Below, in pieces: positions 45,471-53,826 of a stretch of DNA of 53,849 nt; position 1 is the first letter of the stretch; every line of letters begins with the position of its first letter. The translations under genes and the position numbers were made by a program. The notes under the pieces are model-generated. The model was not told the DNA's origin. It worked only from the letters and a program-made list of their open reading frames with translations, and did not search any database. Source of the DNA: Clostridium chromiireducens (GTDB lineage: Bacteria; Bacillota; Clostridia; Clostridiales; Clostridiaceae); NCBI RefSeq assembly GCF_002029255.1, contig NZ_MZGT01000039.1, positions 1-53,849 of the forward strand, written 5' to 3'.

Positions 45471-46955
45471 TTAATCCTGTGTTTCATATGAATTAGTATA
45501 TTTATGAAGTAAAGAGTGCTTTAGTGACCATAGATTTTGCGATAAGTCAACATAGTAAGTATGAGGATTCTCAAATCTTAATACTTCAGGCCAAAGTTTA
45601 TCAGTTTCGGTTTTAGAAAATTCTTTTATATCTAAAACACTTGGAGATTCATATATACACTGACCAGATTTAAAGATTTGAACTTGAAGGTCTTTAGTAT
45701 AATAGTTGCTGATCTTTTTTCTCTTCCAGGTATGAATAGGGTCAAATATTACTAGAGGTTCATTTTCATTAATATGTTCATCTCTTAAAGCTATCAAATC
45801 GGCTAAAGCCTTATGAGAATTTTTGTCAAATATTCTAACGATCTTTTTAAATCCAGGATTAGTGATTTTTTCTTCGTTTTCGCTGATCTTTATTTTAGGA
45901 ATAATTGAGTTGTCTCCAGCTAAAGCAACTAATTTATATACGCCTCCAAAAACTGGCTCAGATTTTGCGGTTATGAGACGTTCACCAACTCCAAATGAAT
46001 TTATGCATGCGCCTTGGTCTAATACATCTTTTATAATATGTTCATCAAGAGAATTGGAAACTACGATGCCACAATCAGGATAACCAGCTTCATCAAGCAT
46101 TTGCCTGCACTTTGTTGTCAAATAAGTGATATCACCAGAATCAATTCTGATTCCACGAGGTCTTTTGCCGAGTGGTTTCAAGATTTCGTTGAATACTTTT
46201 ATTGAATTTGGAATACCTGATTTTATAACATTATAGGTATCTATAAGTAATACACAATCATCAGGATAAATTTCGGCCCAAGCTTTAAATGCATCGTATT
46301 CTGTATCATATAATTGAACCCAGCTGTGAGCCATTGTACCTACAGCAGGTATGTTAAACATTCTATCAGACATAGTGCAGGCAGTTGAGCTACAGCCACC
46401 TATAATAGCAGCTCTAGCACCATAAATAGCACCATCATACCCTTGAGCTCTTCTTGAGCCAAATTCCATTACAGGACGACCTTCTGCAGCTCTACAAATT
46501 CTATTAGCTTTTGTTGCAATTAATGTTTGATGATTTATTGTTAAGAGAATCATTGTCTCTAAAAATTGTGCCTGAATTACAGGACCACGAACAGTTACAA
46601 GTGGTTCATTTGGAAAGACAGGATTTCCTTCTGGAACTGCCCAAACATCGCAACTAAAATTAAAGTTTTCAAGATATTCGAGAAATTCTTCAGAAAACAA
46701 CTGTTTAGATCTTAGATAAGTTATATCATCATGTGTGAATTTTAAAGATTTTAAGTAATCAATTAATTGTTCAACGCCGGCCATTATGCAATATCCACCA
46801 CCGTCTGGAACTCTTCTAAAAAACATATCAAAGTAAGCTATTCTATCTTTAAGTCCTTTATCGAAATAGCCATTTCCCATAGTTAGTTCATAAAAATCAA
46901 CTAGCATTGTTAAGTTTCTTTCATCTTTTACATTGAAATCGGGTTTATTATCCAT
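45471..46955 (-). CDS. pncB: Nicotinate phosphoribosyltransferase
   Basis: 494-aa enzyme joining nicotinate and PRPP to form nicotinate mononucleotide in NAD salvage. Seen: LVDFYELTMGNGYF at the start, FGSRRAQGYDGAIYGARAAIIGG, GTMAHSWVQLY with the phospho-His, and IRIDSGD. ATG preceded by AAAGGAG on the minus strand. The mobile element's left boundary lies only 81 bp ahead of its start, so its promoter may have been altered by insertion. Confidence 0.95.
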   Translation of the reverse strand: MDNKPDFNVKDERNLTMLVDFYELTMGNGYFDKGLKDRIAYFDMFFRRVPDGGGYCIMAGVEQLIDYLKSLKFTHDDITYLRSKQLFSEEFLEYLENFNFSCDVWAVPEGNPVFPNEPLVTVRGPVIQAQFLETMILLTINHQTLIATKANRICRAAEGRPVMEFGSRRAQGYDGAIYGARAAIIGGCSSTACTMSDRMFNIPAVGTMAHSWVQLYDTEYDAFKAWAEIYPDDCVLLIDTYNVIKSGIPNSIKVFNEILKPLGKRPRGIRIDSGDITYLTTKCRQMLDEAGYPDCGIVVSNSLDEHIIKDVLDQGACINSFGVGERLITAKSEPVFGGVYKLVALAGDNSIIPKIKISENEEKITNPGFKKIVRIFDKNSHKALADLIALRDEHINENEPLVIFDPIHTWKRKKISNYYTKDLQVQIFKSGQCIYESPSVLDIKEFSKTETDKLWPEVLRFENPHTYYVDLSQNLWSLKHSLLHKYTNSYETQD

Positions 46956-47035
46956 AACAATCTCCTTTAAATAAAAACATAAAATAATTTCTGTTTAATA
47001 ATTGGTATATTATCTCATTATTAATTAAAATACTT

Positions 47036-47055
47036 AAAACTATTGTACATCTATA
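47036..47055 (+). repeat. Left 20-bp direct repeat (putative att site)
   Basis: AAAACTATTGTACATCTATA, repeated exactly at 49503-49522 on the far side of the integrase. Core crossover sites of tyrosine-recombinase elements have this form. Confidence 0.75.
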
Positions 47056-47154
47056 TGAAGATTTAAACAAGAATTGATAATCATTAATATTCCATACTTA
47101 TATTACACAAATTCCATAATTTTAAATAAAATATTTTTAAATTTAAAATATTTC

Positions 47155-47171
47155 AGTACGTTTTTAGTACG
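47155..47171 (+). promoter_or_regulatory. Left arm-type repeats
   Basis: AGTACG at 47155-47160 and 47166-47171, period 11 bp, one helical turn. The matching pair lies at 49429-49445 near the right end. Confidence 0.5.
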
Positions 47172-47260
47172 ATTTTATTAGGTGATAGAAGGGACTATCT
47201 TTACAACTAAATAATTCACCCTACAAAGGAACACCCCCAAAGTCAATCACCACACTTTTT

Positions 47261-47395
47261 GCGACAGAAGTTACCTCGCGACAGAAGGTTGCGACAACTT
47301 TGCGACAACTTTATTTCCCGAAACAAATACCATTAAGACCTTTTAATATAGCCATTATAGGATAACCGTTTTATATTTCCCAAACATTTGCGACA
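47261..47395 (+). repeat. GCGACA direct repeats
   Basis: GCGACA at 47261, 47278, 47291, 47302 and 47390; the first two continue GAAG and the next two ACTTT. Spacing 17, 13, 11 bp then a gap. They could be sites for the element's recombination-directionality factor or integrase, or iterons. Confidence 0.5.
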
Positions 47396-47404
47396 TGATA
47401 CAGA

Positions 47405-47730
47405 AGTCGCCTAAGGTAATACTAGGCTTAGGCGACTAATTTAAGAAGAAAAAACTGATTAATTTTACTAATACAGAATTTAAGAAATTAGCATTTCTTT
47501 TAAAACAAGATTAAATACTATCCATATTTAGAGTATCTATTGTATAGAGAATATATGAATAATGAGTTAACAAATGTCATTCGCCCTAAAGTGGCGAATG
47601 ACACAATAAAATTGCACTTAGTGTGATTAAAATGTATTAGCACAGAAAAAGCAGTATAAAGAGCACGCTACGCTCCTATGCTCAGTTGCCGCATAGGCTA
47701 CATAACAATAAAGATAGCAACCACACAATG
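47405..47730 (+). other. Gene-free, hairpin-rich part of the element
   Basis: Perfect hairpins AGTCGCCTAAG/CTTAGGCGACT (about 47406-47438) and TGTCATTCGCC/GGCGAATGACA (47575-47603), then GAGC/GCTC and CCTATGC/GCATAGG near 47665-47700. No open frame with a ribosome site. Local GC is higher than around it. Might hold a structured RNA or recombination sites; the remaining stretch to 47923 shows no gene. Confidence 0.4.
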
Positions 47731-47923
47731 CACAAAATAAAACACCACGTGCGGTCACAAGGACACTACACACTAATTAGCTAATAGAAAGGAAAGTTCG
47801 TATACAAATAAACAAATATAAACAAAATTACAAAGGAAAAAGATATACTTAAAACATTATTGAATGTTTTAAGTATTGACTTTAAACATTTAAAAAGTTA
47901 ATATATTTATAGGAGGTGAATTA

Positions 47924-48061
47924 ATGAAAACAATAACTTTAAGGTTAGAAGATGAATTTCATAAGAAAATTAAACTTAAAACAGTCCAAGAAGATACAAC
48001 GATCCAAGATTATATTGTAAATTTAATAAAGAATGACTTATTAGAAAAGAATAAAAAGTAA
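47924..48061 (+). CDS. Ribbon-helix-helix-like small protein (45 aa)
   Basis: ATG after AGGAGGTGA. MKTITLRLEDEFHKKIK is the beta-strand and first helix of MetJ/Arc-type DNA-binding proteins, followed by a second helix (QDYIVNLIKNDLLEK). Probably a DNA-binding regulator or excision factor of the mobile element. Too short for secure naming. Confidence 0.6.
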   Translation: MKTITLRLEDEFHKKIKLKTVQEDTTIQDYIVNLIKNDLLEKNKK

Positions 48062-48174
48062 AAAGCAATCCTGATACCGTCCAAAGCATACAGAATTGCA
48101 AAACAATAATACCCAAAGGTATCGCAATTATTAGATTAACATACCTCTGGGAGTAATTCAAGGAGGTTAAATAT

Positions 48175-48375
48175 ATGAAAACTAATAAAGTAAAATATAA
48201 CAAGAAAGATTTCTTCGTAAAATATATGAATTCTAGTGACAATTTTAAGGGGATATTGACATTTATAAACGGTAAAAATTTAATAATTCTAAATAATGAA
48301 TTAAGCATCATAGAAAAGCAAAGGGAGTTTCATAGATTAATAAAAAATAAAAAATTAAGAAAAGGATTAATTTAA
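48175..48375 (+). CDS. Small element-encoded protein (66 aa)
   Basis: ATG after AAGGAGGTTAAATAT. Lys/Asn-rich basic protein with a central strand pair (GILTFINGKNLIILNN) and a helical basic end. Ends 2 nt before the integrase, so co-translated with it; a role in integration or excision (Xis-like) is a guess. Confidence 0.6.
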   Translation: MKTNKVKYNKKDFFVKYMNSSDNFKGILTFINGKNLIILNNELSIIEKQREFHRLIKNKKLRKGLI

Positions 48376-48377
48376 AT

Positions 48378-49430
48378 ATGCCAATTTATAAGGATGAAAA
48401 AAGGGGAACCTGGTATTGCTCATTTTATTATACAGATTGGACAGGCAAAAGAAAAAAGAAAAAGAAGGAAGGATTTAAAAAGCAAAGTGAAGCAAAAGAA
48501 TTTGAAAGAGATTTCTTAACAAAACAAAGAAATAATTGTGATATGTCTTTCGAAAAACTTACAGAGCTATACCTTGAGCATGCAAAAACTAATGTGAGAA
48601 CTACAACATTTGCTAATAAAAGCATTTTAATAAATAATAAAATAAAACCCTATTTCAAAAATATGAACGTTACAGATATTACACCAAACCATATACGAAA
48701 ATGGCAAAATGCATTAAAAAATAAAAGTTTATCAAATACTTATTTAAAATCAATTAACATTCAATTATCAGCTATATTTAATTTTGCAATAAAATACTAC
48801 GGATTAAGTACTAGTCCAGCATTAAAAGCAGGTTCAATGGGAAAGAATAAAGCAGAAGATATGAAATTTTGGACAATAGAAGAATTTAAAAAATTTATTA
48901 ATTTTAGCGATTATCCCAATGTAACAATAGCATTTAAAATACTTTTTTGGACAGGAATAAGAAGAGGAGAATTATTAGCGCTCACATTTAACGATATAGA
49001 CCTAGAAAAGAAAACAATAAACATAAACAAAACATATACTAAGCTACTAAAAAAAGACGTCATAAATCCTCCTAAGACCCGAAAAAGTAAGAGAATAATT
49101 AGTATATCAGATTCATTAGTAGAAGACATAAAAGAATATATAAATTCTATTTACGACTACAACAAAAATGATAGAATATTTACATTTGGAACAGATTTTT
49201 TAAGACAGCATCTAATTAGAATATGTAAGTTAAGTAAAGTGAAACAAATTAGGATACATGACATTAGACACTCGCATGCTTCACTATTGATTGAATTAGG
49301 ATTTGCACCTTTAGCAATATCTGAAAGATTAGGTCATGAAAGTGTACAAACAACTCTTAACATTTATTCTCATTTGTACCCAAACAAAGATATTGCATTA
49401 GCTAATAAATTAAATGAATTATATGAATAG
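48378..49430 (+). CDS. Tyrosine-recombinase integrase
   Basis: 350-aa site-specific recombinase. N-terminal arm-binding AP2-like domain (YKDEKRGTWYCSFYYTDWTG), SAM-like core-binding domain (about 55-150), catalytic domain with Arg195 (TGIRRGE), Lys near 236-238, His294 and Arg297 (HDIRHSH), His320 (LGH) and nucleophile Tyr330 (LNIYSHL). All catalytic residues present, so probably active. Starts 2 nt after the 66-aa gene. Right arm repeats overlap its stop region. Confidence 0.95.
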   Translation: MPIYKDEKRGTWYCSFYYTDWTGKRKKKKKEGFKKQSEAKEFERDFLTKQRNNCDMSFEKLTELYLEHAKTNVRTTTFANKSILINNKIKPYFKNMNVTDITPNHIRKWQNALKNKSLSNTYLKSINIQLSAIFNFAIKYYGLSTSPALKAGSMGKNKAEDMKFWTIEEFKKFINFSDYPNVTIAFKILFWTGIRRGELLALTFNDIDLEKKTININKTYTKLLKKDVINPPKTRKSKRIISISDSLVEDIKEYINSIYDYNKNDRIFTFGTDFLRQHLIRICKLSKVKQIRIHDIRHSHASLLIELGFAPLAISERLGHESVQTTLNIYSHLYPNKDIALANKLNELYE

Positions 49431-49445
49431 TACGATTATAGTACA
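49429..49445 (+). promoter_or_regulatory. Right arm-type repeats
   Basis: AGTACG at 49429-49434 and AGTACA at 49440-49445, period 11 bp, same as the left pair. The block TAGTACGATTxTA is shared between 47165 and 49428. Confidence 0.5.
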
Positions 49446-49502
49446 CAAATATAATATTTAAACTTAGGAAGTATTGATTTTACTATGATATAAGGATATA
49501 AG

Positions 49503-49522
49503 AAAACTATTGTACATCTATA
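49503..49522 (+). repeat. Right 20-bp direct repeat (putative att site)
   Basis: Exact copy of 47036-47055, 73 bp after the integrase stop. Confidence 0.75.
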
Positions 49523-49726
49523 ACCGTTTGATTACAATATAGTTGCTATTAACTTAATTTTAGTGATATTATAATTTTTTGAATATAAAAATTTAATATT
49601 CGAGATTTTGAGACAGAATTGAAATATGTGTATTAAATTTGGTAAGAATCTAAAAGAGGTATAACTTATTATAGAAATAACGAAAGTAAAGGCGAGTCTA
49701 ATTTTAAAGAAAGAGGGATTTTAATT

Positions 49727-51733
49727 GTGGGGTACAATCTTGATAAGTTTCAAATGAATGCAGTAAATGCTGAGGAAAAGAATACCTTAATAGTTGCGGC
49801 TCCAGGATCTGGAAAGACAACCGTTATAATAAATAAGGTTAATCATTTAGTTAAAAATAGAAAAATACCTAATGGAAATATAATTGTAATTACATTTACA
49901 AAAGCTGCAGCTCAAAACATGAAGAATAGATATGCTAAGATGTTCAATGCAGATGTTTCTCCGTTTTTTGGGACATTTCATGGCTTATTTTATAAGATAC
50001 TTTTAAGATGCGGAAAAAGTATAGATATTGTAGATGGAGCTGTTGTACATAAAATTGTAAGTAATGTTTTAAGTAAATACTTTGATGAAGTTAATGAAGA
50101 TAAAATAAAGGAAGCAATAAATAATATATCTTTATATAAAACATCGAGAGTTTCTTTGCAGGAATTTAAACCTTCCCTTACAAAAGAAATTTTTGAAGAA
50201 TCTTTAGAAAAATATGAAGCTTATAAACATGAAAATAATAAAAAAGATTTTGATGATCTGGCTATAGAAGTGCTAGAGTTACTAAAAAAAGATGAGAAAA
50301 TGTTGTTATCTTATAGGAAATTATTTAAATATGTGCTTGTTGATGAATTTCAAGATTGCGATGAAATGCAAATTGATTTTTTAAAGCTGATTAATGGGGG
50401 CGAAGACAATTGTCTTTTTGCTGTTGGAGATGAGGATCAATGCATTTATTCATTTAGAGGATCTAAGCCAGAATATATGGTGAGTTTCGATAAAATGTTT
50501 AAGAATGGCAAAAAGTATTATTTATCAATTAATTATAGGAGCAAAATGAATATAGTTGATAAATCGAAGTCAGTAATTAGCTTTAATAAAGAGAGAAATG
50601 ATAAGGAAATAAAATGGAATAGGGATAGCGAAGGAATAATAAAATGGTCCAGCCCTTATAATGAGAGAATGCAGGCAGAGAGTATTGAAAAGATAATAAG
50701 TAATAATAAAGATCTTGGTATTTCATATGAAGATAATGCTATATTATATAGAACTAATATGGAATCAATGACGATTGTTGAAAATTTAACAAAGAGGAAG
50801 ATTCCTTTTACACTATTAGATAGAGAATATAATTTTTTTGAACATTTTATATGCAAAGACTTAATAGGTTATTTAAAATTATCAATTAATGAATTTGATA
50901 GGGACAGTTTCTTGCAAATAATTAACAGACCATTTAGATATATAAGTAAAAGTAACTCTGCATATATAAGAAATTACAGGGAAGAAGAAAGTCCCTTCAC
51001 TATATTAATAAATAAAAGTGATACACCACCTTTTCAGAAGAAAAAACTTGATGATTTAAGAAAAGATATACTCTATTTAAACAAGATATCATTATCCTCA
51101 GCGATTGCGTATATTGTTATGGATTTAGGATACATAGATCACTTACGAGATTATGCTCAAAAATTTAGTCAAAGTATTGAAGATTTAGAAGATATAATTG
51201 AAGAATTTAAATTGTCAGCAGAAGGTTATAAGACTATCTTTGAGTTTTTAGAACATGTAGAAGAAGTAAAAGAAAGTATAGAGGCAAGTAAGAAGAATAC
51301 AAAAAGAGAGGGAGTTATTCTAAGCACTATTCACGGCGTAAAAGGAATGGAGTTTAAAAATGTATATGTTATAAACTGCGTAGAAGAAACAATTCCTCAT
51401 TCAAATAGCATAAAAGATAACATTGAAGAAGAGCGAAGATTATTTTATGTTGGAATAACCCGGGCAATAGATAACCTTTATTTATTTTCACCAAGAAACA
51501 GAAAAGGGCAATTTAAAGAAGTTTCAAGGTTTATAGTCGAAGGGAAGTTGAATGATATGCCTGTGGAGACTTATGGCTATGAAGTAGGAAATAAGATAGC
51601 TCATAAGGCTTATGGAATGGGAGAGATAGAGGAACTTAAGGAAGATAAAATAACAATAAGCTTTGATAATACGCTTCGAAGTTTTTCTTTGAAGGTTTTG
51701 ATTGATAATAATTTGGTAGAGAAAGTTGAATAG
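49727..51733 (+). CDS. UvrD/PcrA-family DNA helicase
   Basis: 668-aa superfamily 1A helicase. Walker A APGSGKTT (24-31), motif Ia TFTKAAAQNM, motif II LVDEFQDCDEMQ, motif III GDEDQCIYSFRG, motif IV NYRS, motif V TIHGVKGMEF, motif VI EERRLFYVGITRA. Ends in a Tudor-like PcrA-type tail (AHKAYGMGEIEELKEDKITI). Shorter than PcrA (about 730-740 aa). Start GTG at 49727 after AGAGGGA. Acts in repair or recombination; a second UvrD paralog rather than the main PcrA is likely. Confidence 0.88.
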   Translation: MGYNLDKFQMNAVNAEEKNTLIVAAPGSGKTTVIINKVNHLVKNRKIPNGNIIVITFTKAAAQNMKNRYAKMFNADVSPFFGTFHGLFYKILLRCGKSIDIVDGAVVHKIVSNVLSKYFDEVNEDKIKEAINNISLYKTSRVSLQEFKPSLTKEIFEESLEKYEAYKHENNKKDFDDLAIEVLELLKKDEKMLLSYRKLFKYVLVDEFQDCDEMQIDFLKLINGGEDNCLFAVGDEDQCIYSFRGSKPEYMVSFDKMFKNGKKYYLSINYRSKMNIVDKSKSVISFNKERNDKEIKWNRDSEGIIKWSSPYNERMQAESIEKIISNNKDLGISYEDNAILYRTNMESMTIVENLTKRKIPFTLLDREYNFFEHFICKDLIGYLKLSINEFDRDSFLQIINRPFRYISKSNSAYIRNYREEESPFTILINKSDTPPFQKKKLDDLRKDILYLNKISLSSAIAYIVMDLGYIDHLRDYAQKFSQSIEDLEDIIEEFKLSAEGYKTIFEFLEHVEEVKESIEASKKNTKREGVILSTIHGVKGMEFKNVYVINCVEETIPHSNSIKDNIEEERRLFYVGITRAIDNLYLFSPRNRKGQFKEVSRFIVEGKLNDMPVETYGYEVGNKIAHKAYGMGEIEELKEDKITISFDNTLRSFSLKVLIDNNLVEKVE

Positions 51734-51754
51734 AAGTACACTAATTTCTCAATG

Positions 51755-51792
51755 AGACCAGGGTTTAAGAATAAGCCCTGGTCTTGTTTTTT
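51755..51792 (+). terminator. Rho-independent terminator
   Basis: AGACCAGGG pairs with CCCTGGTCT, followed by TGTTTTTTG. Ends the helicase gene. Confidence 0.8.
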
Positions 51793-51876
51793 GATTAAAT
51801 AAATATATTTATCTAGAGAAGTTCAAGTTTCAAGATAATGGACAAAGGATCTATTGAACAGAATTATTAATTTTTT

Positions 51877-51903
51877 TGTCAGATTTTTATATAGAATTAC
51901 GAA
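51877..51903 (+). promoter_or_regulatory. Shared sigma-factor promoter, copy 3
   Basis: TGTCAGATTT at 51877-51886, 13 nt, CGAA at 51900-51903, continuing TTAAAG. Same blocks and spacing as at 10271 and 11747. It lies 110 bp before the L,D-transpeptidase gene. Confidence 0.65.
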
Positions 51904-52013
51904 TTAAAGTAATGTGTGTCCTTATTATGCATTTTAAGGATATAGAGGATTATAATTCACAAATAAGATAAAAATGAAAAATAAAGAGCAAAAGAGAAAA
52001 GGGAATAAATAAT

Positions 52014-52853
52014 ATGAAGAAAACAATTTTAAGTTTGGCAGTGGCAGAAATTATTATAGGATGTAGTATAAAAACTAATGCTCATGCCGCAACGATAAAT
52101 ACCACCAGTGATACCATAAAGAATTCTACTACAATATTGGCATTACAAAATAGTGGTAAGATACTTTCACTAGGTTCTCAGGGCGACGTTGTAAAAAGTA
52201 TACAGCGATTGCTGAACACTGTTGAGGGCTATAATATTCAGGAGGATGGTATATATGGGACGGAAACTTATAATGCCATAATTAAATATCAATCTAAAAA
52301 TGGCTTAAAACAGGATGGTATTGTGGGTAAGGAGACAGCAGTAAAATTATTAAATATTGATGCTAAACCTAAATCAAATATTATAAAATCACAGATTAAG
52401 AATGATGAGCAAACAGAAAAGGTAATTAATGTGAATGAAATGATAAAATCACAATTGAATTCTAAAGAGATAAATTCAGATACAAATTACTTTATAGCTG
52501 TAAGTAAATCAAAAAGGGAAGTTTATATTTATCATAAAGAGTTAGATTCATGGGTAAATATAAAAGTATTTCCGTGTAGTATAGGATCGCCAGAAAATCC
52601 AACTATAGAAGGCAATTTTTATAGTGGCTTAAAAGGGAAAGAATTAAGAATAAATGAGATACATGTAAAGTATTTTACACAAATAAACGGGAATTATCTA
52701 TTTCATAGCGTCCCATATAATGAAATAGGAGAAGTTATTGATGATTGCTTAGGTGAAGCGGTATCCCACGGGTGTGTTCGACTTTCCATAGATGATGCTA
52801 AATATATTCATGATATGATTCCAGCGCAAACTGGAATTAAAATTATAAAATAA
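52014..52853 (+). CDS. L,D-transpeptidase with peptidoglycan-binding domain
   Basis: 279-aa secreted enzyme. Signal peptide to about residue 26 (cut at AHA-A), PG_binding_1 domain about 53-113 (LGSQGDVVKSIQRLL, DGIYGTETYNAI, GIVGKETAVKLL), then YkuD domain with HSVPYNE and the catalytic block SHGCVRLS (His252, Cys254). It would form 3-3 cross-links in peptidoglycan, resistant to most beta-lactams. AGAAAAGGGA ribosome site. The sigma-type promoter upstream ties it to the RsgI-sensing locus at 10-13.6 kb. Confidence 0.9.
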   Translation: MKKTILSLAVAEIIIGCSIKTNAHAATINTTSDTIKNSTTILALQNSGKILSLGSQGDVVKSIQRLLNTVEGYNIQEDGIYGTETYNAIIKYQSKNGLKQDGIVGKETAVKLLNIDAKPKSNIIKSQIKNDEQTEKVINVNEMIKSQLNSKEINSDTNYFIAVSKSKREVYIYHKELDSWVNIKVFPCSIGSPENPTIEGNFYSGLKGKELRINEIHVKYFTQINGNYLFHSVPYNEIGEVIDDCLGEAVSHGCVRLSIDDAKYIHDMIPAQTGIKIIK

Positions 52854-53052
52854 AATCTATAATATTTTATGAATAGACAAATATATGATAATAAATTTAA
52901 TTGATGTCAAAAATATGTTATTATTGTATTAGGTTGAATAAATTTCTATGGGTAAAATATAAAAAAAAGGATTATTTTCGTATTTGATATCTATATATGT
53001 ATATGAATATAAGAGCGTTTATTTTATTTTGAGAAAAAGGAGAGGGTTATAT

Positions 53053-53724
53053 ATGGGGCTAATAGATGTGAGTATTATAAATGAAAATGACATGATTAAA
53101 TTTATTACACCCAATAAAACTTTGTTTGAAGGAAAAGTAAAAAAGGTATCTGAAAACTGTTTAGGTCTTACCATTGATGTGAGACAAGAGAATTTTGTAA
53201 GGCTAAGTAAAGACCAGCAGGTTAAGTTGATCTTAGTTCATGCACGTCAAGCTATAAAATGTGCTTCTATTGTAATAGGAACTAGCCAAAGTGATTTTGA
53301 ACAAGCTGTTTTAATTACTATTCCGAAGTTTATTCTAGCTATTGATAGAAGGGAATTCGAAAGGCTTCCAATTGTTATTGATATTGAATATTCAATACTT
53401 CCACCAGAAACAAGTTATCTAAAACTAAACAATGTAGAATCAAGATATCTTAGGGCATTTAGAAAAACATATACGGTAGATATTAGTGCAGGTGGAGTCT
53501 ATTTCATAGTTCCAAAGAATGAAATAGACACTAAATTCGCTGTTGTATCTCTATCTTTGAGGAATGAAAAAATTATGGCACTATGTGAAAAAGTTAGGTT
53601 AGATTACACTAATGATTCTAGACATAATAGAATAGCTTTTAAATATAATGATATAAAGACACAGCATAGACAGTTAATTTTGGACTTTGTCTCAGAAAAA
53701 ATTAAGGACAATAAAGGTGATTGA
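53053..53724 (+). CDS. PilZ-domain cyclic di-GMP receptor (YcgR-like)
   Basis: 223 aa from ATG 53053, preceded by AAAGGAGAGGG; the frame runs on upstream without a ribosome site. N-terminal YcgR-type domain (1-95), then PilZ with R100-x3-R104 (REFER) and D143-x-S-x2-G148 (DISAGG), the two c-di-GMP contact motifs. Such proteins slow flagella or alter surface behaviour. All binding residues are present. Monocistronic, followed by a terminator. Confidence 0.88.
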   Translation: MGLIDVSIINENDMIKFITPNKTLFEGKVKKVSENCLGLTIDVRQENFVRLSKDQQVKLILVHARQAIKCASIVIGTSQSDFEQAVLITIPKFILAIDRREFERLPIVIDIEYSILPPETSYLKLNNVESRYLRAFRKTYTVDISAGGVYFIVPKNEIDTKFAVVSLSLRNEKIMALCEKVRLDYTNDSRHNRIAFKYNDIKTQHRQLILDFVSEKIKDNKGD

Positions 53725-53790
53725 TTTTATTTAGTGCTTTATTTATATTTATGTTTTTAATATTGATAATAAAATACTTTAAAACGAAAA

Positions 53791-53826
53791 AGAATGACTT
53801 ACTTAGGGGAATAAGTCATTCTTTTT
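53791..53826 (+). terminator. Rho-independent terminator
   Basis: AGAATGACTTA pairs with TAAGTCATTCT, then T-run. Ends the PilZ gene. Confidence 0.85.

Larger units (their letters stand above)
47036..49522 (+). mobile_element. Minimal integrative element, 2.5 kb
   Basis: Bounded by identical 20-bp repeats. Contents in order: two AGTACG repeats 11 bp apart, five GCGACA repeats, 550 bp of structured gene-free DNA, an RHH-like gene, a 66-aa gene, the integrase, and again two AGTAC(G/A) repeats 11 bp apart. No replication, transfer or structural genes. It sits between pncB and a helicase gene, not in a tRNA gene. Boundaries and mobility are inferred from the repeats and the integrase. Confidence 0.7.

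Noticed and set aside
47261..47395. CRISPR array
   Set aside because: The repeats are only 6-11 bp with uneven spacing and no spacers of constant length.
4807..49616. GATTTTGAGACAG shared at 4807-4819 and 49604-49616
   Set aside because: Only two copies, different distances to the next gene and no further similarity; chance match in AT-rich DNA is likely.
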